A stretch of DNA of 64,000 bases. It comes from Osedax fenrisi (Eukaryota > Annelida > Polychaeta > Sabellida > Siboglinidae). The translations under genes and the position numbers were made by a program. This document shows, in pieces, positions 59,234 to 64,000 of the stretch. How positions within the stretch are numbered: position 1 is the first letter of the stretch; the number at the start of each line of letters is the position of its first letter. The DNA lies in the NCBI GenBank assembly GCA_964019155.1, contig CAXHSG010000228.1, positions 558,001-622,000 of the forward strand, given 5' to 3'. The notes below the pieces were generated by a model. That model had not been told where the DNA came from. It saw only the letters and a list, made by a program, of their open reading frames with translations, and ran no database searches.

Positions 59234-62200
59234 AATGCTATCATTAACACCCATGCTATCCTTACAACAAATCTAATATTAACACCCATGCTATACTTAA
59301 AACTAATGATATCATTAAAACCCATGCTATACTTAAAACCAATGCTATCATTAACACCCATGTTATAATTAAAACTAATGCTATCATTAACACCCATGCT
59401 ATACTTAAAACTAATGCTATCATTAACACCCATGTTATAATTTAAACTAATGCTATCATTAACACCCATGCTATACTTAAAACTAATGCTATCATTAACA
59501 CCCATGCTATACTTAAAACTAATGCTATCATTAACACCCATGTTATAATTAAAACTAATGCTATCATTAACACCCATGCTATACTTAAAACTAATGCTAT
59601 CATTAACACCCATGCTATACTTAAAACTAATGCTATTATTAACACCCATGCTATACTTAAAACTAATGCTATACTTATCACCCATGCTTTCCTTAAAACT
59701 AATGCTATCATTAACACCCATTCTATACTTAAAACTAATACTATCATTAACACCCATGCTATACTTAAAACTAATGCGATAATTAACCTCCATGCTATAC
59801 TTAAAACTAATGCTATCATTAACACCCATGCTATACTTAAAACTATTGCTATACTTATCACCCATTCTTTCCTTAAAACTAATGCTATCATTAACACCCA
59901 TGCTATACTTAAAACTAATGCGATAATTAACATCCATGCTATACTTAAAACTAATGCTATCATTAACACCCATGCTATACTTAAAACTAATGCTATACTT
60001 ATCACCCATGCTATTCTTAAAACTAATGCTATCATTAACACCCATGCTATACTTAAAACTAATGCTATACTTATCACCCATGCTATTCTTAAAACTAATG
60101 CTATCATTAACACCCATGCTATACTTAAAACTAATGCTATCATTAACACCCATGTTATAATTTAAACTAATGCTATCATTAACACCATTGCTATACTTAA
60201 AACTAAAGCTATCATTAACACCCATGCTATACTTAAAACTAATGCTATCATTATCAACCACGTTATACTTAAAACTAATGCTATCATTACACCCATGCTA
60301 TACCTAAAACTAATGCTATCATTAACACCCATGCTATCCTTACAACAAATCTAATATTAACACCCATGCTATACTTAAAACTAATGATATCATTAAAACC
60401 CATGCTATACTTAAAACCAATGCTATCATTAACACCCATGTTATAATTTAAACTAATGTTATCATTAACACCCATGCTATACTTAAAACTAATGCTATCA
60501 TTAACACCCATGCTATACTTAAAACTAATAATATCATTAACATCCATGCTATACTTAAAACTAATGCTATAATTGACATCCATGCTATACTTAAAACTAA
60601 TGCTATCATTAACACCCATGCTATACTTAAAACTAATGCTATCATTAACACCCATGCTATACTTAAAACCAATGCTATCATTAACACCCATGTTATAATT
60701 AAAACTAATGCTATCATTAACACCCATGCTATACTTAAAACTAATGCTATCATTAACACCCATGTTATAATTTAAACTAATGCTATCATTAACACCCATG
60801 CTATACTTAAACTAATGCTATCATTAACACCCATGCTATACTTAAAAATAATGCTATCATTAACACCCATGCTATATTAAAACTAATGCTATCATTAACA
60901 CCCATGCTATACTTAAAACTAATGCTATCATTAACACCCATGCTATACTTAAAACTAATGCTATCATTAACACCAATGCTATACTTAAAAATAATTATAT
61001 CATTAACACCCATTTATAATTAAAACTAATGCTATCATTAACACCCATGCTATCCTTACAACAAATCTAATATTAACACCAATGCTATACTTAAAACTAA
61101 TGATATCATTAAAACCCATGCTATACTTAAAACCAATGCTATCATTAACACCCATGTTATAATTATAACTAATGCTATCATTAACACCCATGCTATACTT
61201 AAAACTAATGCTATCATTAACACCCATGTTATAATTTAAACTAATGCTATCATTAACACCCATGCTATACTTAAATCTAATGCTATCATTAACACCCATG
61301 TTATAATTAAAACTAATGCTATCATTAACACCCATGCTATACTTAAAACTAATGCTATCATTAACACCCATGCTATACTTAAAAATAATGCTATTATTAA
61401 CACCCATGCTATACTTAAAACTAATGCTATACTTATCACCCATGCTTTCCTTAAAACTAATGCTATCATTAACACCCATGCTATACTTAAAACTAATACT
61501 ATAATTAACACCCATGCTATACTTAAAACTAATGCGATAATTAACATCCATGCTATACTTAAAACTAATGCTATCATTAACACCCATGCTATACTTAAAA
61601 CTATTGCTATACTTATCACCCATGCTTTCCTTAAAACTAATGCTATCATTAACACCCATGCTATACTTAAAACTAATGCGATAATTAACATCCATGCTAT
61701 ACTTAAAACTAATGCTATCATTAACACCCATGCTATACTTAAAACTAATGCTATACTTATCACCCATGCTATTCTTAAAAATAATGCTATCATTAACACC
61801 CATGCTATACTTAAAACTAATGCTATACTTATCACCCATGCTATTCTTAAAACTAATGCTATCATTAACACCCATGCTATACTTAAAAATAATGCTATCA
61901 TTAACACCCATGTTATAATTTAAACTAATGCTATCATTAACACCCATGCTATACTTAAAACTAAAGCTATCATTAACACCCATGCTATACTTAAAACTAA
62001 TGCTATCATTATCAACCACGTTATACTTAAAACTAATGCTATCATTACACCCATGCTATACCTAAAACTAATGCTATCATTAACACCCATGCTATCCTTA
62101 CAACAAATCTAATATTAACACCCATGCTATACTTAAAACTAATGATATCATTAAAACCCATGCTATACTTAAAACCAATGCTATCATTAACACCCATGTT

Positions 62201-62614
62201 ATAATTAAAACTAATGCTATCATTAACACCCATGCTATACTTAAAACTAGTGCTATCATTAACACCCATGCTATACTTAAAACTAATGCTATTATTAACA
62301 CCCATGAAATACTTAAAACTAATGCTATACTTATCACCCATGCTTTCCTTAAAACTAATGCTATCATTAACACCCATGCTATACTTAAAACTATTGCTAT
62401 CATTAACACCCATGATATACTTAAAACTAATGCTATCATTAACACCCATGCTATACTTAAAACTAATGCTATTATTAACACCCATGCTATACTTAAAACT
62501 AATGCTATACTTATCACCCATGCTTTCCTTAAAACTAATGCTATCATTAACACCCATGCTATACTTAAAACTAATGCTATCATTAACACCCATGCTATAC
62601 TTAAAACTAATGCG
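59234..62614 (+). repeat. Higher-order block H11, copy b
   Basis: This is the second copy of 54495-57912. One visible length change is CTATACTTAAACTAATG (1 bp short) near 60,803, where copy a has a full half. Copy b lacks one monomer found in copy a before the last M1 unit. Confidence 0.88.
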
Positions 62615-63383
62615 ATAATTAACATCCATGCTATACTTAAAACTAATGCTATCATTAACACCCATGCTATACTTAAAACTAATGCTATACTTATCACCCA
62701 TGCTATTCTTAAAACTAATGCTATCATTAACACCCATGTTATAATTTAAACTAATGCTATCATTAACACCCATGCTATACTTAAAACTAATGCTATCATT
62801 AACACCCATGCTATACTTAAAACTAATGCTATACTTATCACCCATGCTTTCCTTAAAACTAATGCTATCATTAACACCCATGCTAAACATAAAATTAATG
62901 ATATCATTAACACCCATGCTATATTTAAAACTAATGCTATCATTAACACCCATGCTATACTTAAAACTAAAGCTATCATTAACACCCATGCTATACTTAA
63001 AACTAATGCTATCATTAACACCCATGCTATACTTAAAACTAATGCGATAATTAACATCCATGCTATACTTAAAACTAATGCTATCATTAACACCCATGCT
63101 ATACTTAAAACTAATGCTATACTTATCACCCATGCTATTCTTAAAACTAATGCTATCATTAACACCCATGTTATAATTTAAACTAATGCTATTATTAACA
63201 TCCATGCTATACTTAAAACTAATGCTATCATTACACCCATGCTATACCTAAAACTAATGCTATCATTAACACCCATGCTATCCTTACAACAAATCTAATA
63301 TTAACACCCATGCTATACTTAAAACTAATGATATCATTAAAACCCATGCTATACTTAAAACCAATGCTATCATTAACACCCAT
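62387..63383 (+). repeat. Higher-order block H10, distant copy c
   Basis: This copy of 51470-52466 lies 10,917 bp away, with the M1 unit at 63282. It shares the full variant order with copy a but sits among terminal-domain units, so it reached here by a separate duplication or conversion event. It partly overlaps the right end of H11 copy b. Confidence 0.8.
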
Positions 63384-64000
63384 GTTATAATTAAAACTAA
63401 TGCTATCATTAACACCCATGCTATACTTAAAACTAATGCTATCATTAACACCCATGCTATACTTAAAACTAATGCTATTATTAACACCCATGCTATACTT
63501 AAAACTAATGCTATACTTATCACCCATGCTTTCCTTAAAACTAATGCTATCATTAACACCCATGCTATACTTAAAACTATTGCTATCATTAACACCCATG
63601 ATATACTTAAAACTAATGCTATCATTAACACCCATGCTATACTTAAAACTAATGCTATTATTAACACCCATGCTATACTTAAAACTAATGCTATACTTAT
63701 CACCCATGCTTTCCTTAAAACTAATGCTATCATTAACACCCATGCTATACTTAAAACTAATGATATCATTAACACCCATGCTATATTTAAAACTAATGCT
63801 ATCATTAACACCCATGCTATACTTAAAACTAAAGCTATCATTAACACCCATGCTATACTTAAAACTAATGCTATCATTAACACCCATGCTATACTTAAAA
63901 CTAATGCGATAATTAACATCCATGCTATACTTAAAACTAATGCTATCATTAACACCCATGCTATACTTAAAACTAATGCTATACTTATCACCCATGCTAT

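Larger units (their letters stand above)
23168..63320 (+). repeat. M1 family: 28 copies of a diverged 35-bp unit
   Basis: The unit reads CTATCCTTACAACAAAT then CTAATATTAACACCCATG (35 bp; some copies have AAATA for AAATC). It is the most diverged monomer in the window. Starts of CCTTACAACA are 23168, 26874, 28708, 29282, 30792, 32914, 37005, 39337, 40774, 44326, 46191, 47125, 49745, 50642, 50821, 52365, 53334, 54521, 55599, 56316, 57394, 58148, 58866, 59260, 60338, 61054, 62096 and 63282. Most sit in a fixed order of about 250 bp: ATTATCAACCATG, a TAAAG-ending A half, CATTACACCCATG (1 bp short), CTATACCTAAAAC, the M1 unit, AATGATATCATTAAAACCC, AAAACCAATG, TTATAATTAAAAC. None is found in the first 23 kb, and they are densest after 50 kb. 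Confidence 0.9.
1..64000. repeat. 36-bp satellite array filling the whole window
   Basis: Every line of the window reads as tandem copies of a 36-bp unit made of half A (CTATACTTAAAACTAATG) followed by half B (CTATCATTAACACCCATG). This is roughly 1,780 units. No stretch of even 100 bases departs from the pattern, so there is no interval that could hold an ordinary gene, RNA gene or inserted element. The canonical unit has 14 A, 11 T, 9 C and 2 G, that is 30.6% GC with a strong excess of C over G on the given strand. It contains no CpG. Both window edges cut the array. Its size, lack of genes and nested higher-order repeats are what is known of eukaryotic satellite DNA. The species and chromosomal location are not determinable here, and I do not recognise the family by name. 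Confidence 0.97.
54495..64000. repeat. Right terminal array domain
   Basis: M1 units are closest together here, with spacings of 394 to 1,187 bp. Spacings of 716-718 and 1,078 bp recur. CCACGTTATACTT occurs about six times between 55.5 and 62.0 kb and nowhere else seen. CATTTATAATTAAAAC occurs near 56,273, 59,215 and 61,010. The CACCACAG variant of the preceding region is absent. This is the most recently homogenised part of the window as judged by block identity. Confidence 0.75.

Noticed and set aside
1..64000. CRISPR array
   Set aside because: There are short repeats of 18 and 36 bp, but no unique spacers: the sequence between repeats is itself repeat, and there are no cas genes.
1..64000. 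Telomeric repeat array (CACCC and TTAAC motifs, GGGTGTTAA on the other strand)
   Set aside because: The unit is 36 bp with heavy variant structure and higher-order blocks over 64 kb. No short regular telomere unit such as CCCTAA or CCTAA occurs in tandem. Yeast-type long telomere units are far shorter arrays and much more uniform.
1..64000. Phased A-tracts giving strong intrinsic DNA bending
   Set aside because: The TTAAAAC tract recurs at 36 bp and the TTAACA tract at 18 bp from it. Neither spacing is a whole number of helical turns (about 10.5 bp), so bends would not add up simply.
1..64000. tRNA, rRNA or other structured RNA genes
   Set aside because: No stretch leaves the 36-bp pattern long enough to hold one, and the AT-rich repeat has only 5-7 bp inverted arms.

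Overview
The whole 64,000-base window is one uninterrupted tandem-repeat (satellite) array. The repeat unit is 36 bp, made of two related 18-bp halves: A, CTATACTTAAAACTAATG, and B, CTATCATTAACACCCATG. They match at 13 of 18 positions. I find no unique sequence, protein-coding gene, RNA gene, mobile element, CRISPR array or promoter anywhere. Both window ends lie inside the array, so the full array is longer than 64 kb.

The very long open frames on both strands are by-products of the repeat. The unit is 36 = 3 x 12 bases, and four of the six frames of the canonical unit contain no stop codon. Those frames therefore stay open for as long as the period is kept, giving 12-residue peptide repeats such as MGVNDSISFKYS and WVLMIALVLSIA (minus strand) or LYLKLMLSLTPM and ILKTNAIINTHA (plus strand). 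Unit-to-unit changes are mostly amino-acid-changing, and a recurrent 5-bp deletion moves the reading from one open frame to another. Neither fits selection for a protein.

The array is not homogeneous. Monomer variants recur in fixed order, giving a patchy higher-order structure. Bases 1 to about 21.1 kb form a left domain marked by CTATACTTATCTCCCATG, CTAAACATAAATCTAATG and, from 10.7 to 20.0 kb, triple A-half blocks. From about 21.1 to 25.3 kb is a transition zone of mostly canonical units, in which left-domain blocks reappear twice. From 23.2 kb to the end a strongly diverged 35-bp unit (CTATCCTTACAACAAAT + CTAATATTAACACCCATG) recurs 28 times, nearly always in the same 250-bp context. Variants carrying CACCACAG are confined to 37.9-53.8 kb, and variants carrying CCACGTT or CATTTATAAT to 55.5-62.0 kb. 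On top of this are large recent duplications. The largest repeats about 3.4 kb at an offset of 4,739 bp near the right end; others have offsets of 969, 1,865, 1,952, 2,024, 2,029, 2,332, 2,372, 3,754, 3,913, 3,918 and 10,917 bp.

A gene-free, AT-rich (canonical unit 30.6% GC), CpG-free array of this length with higher-order repeats is typical of eukaryotic heterochromatin (centromeric, pericentromeric or subtelomeric) seen in a long-read assembly. The sequence alone does not identify the species or the chromosomal site, and I do not recognise the family. No gene network can be described because no genes are present.
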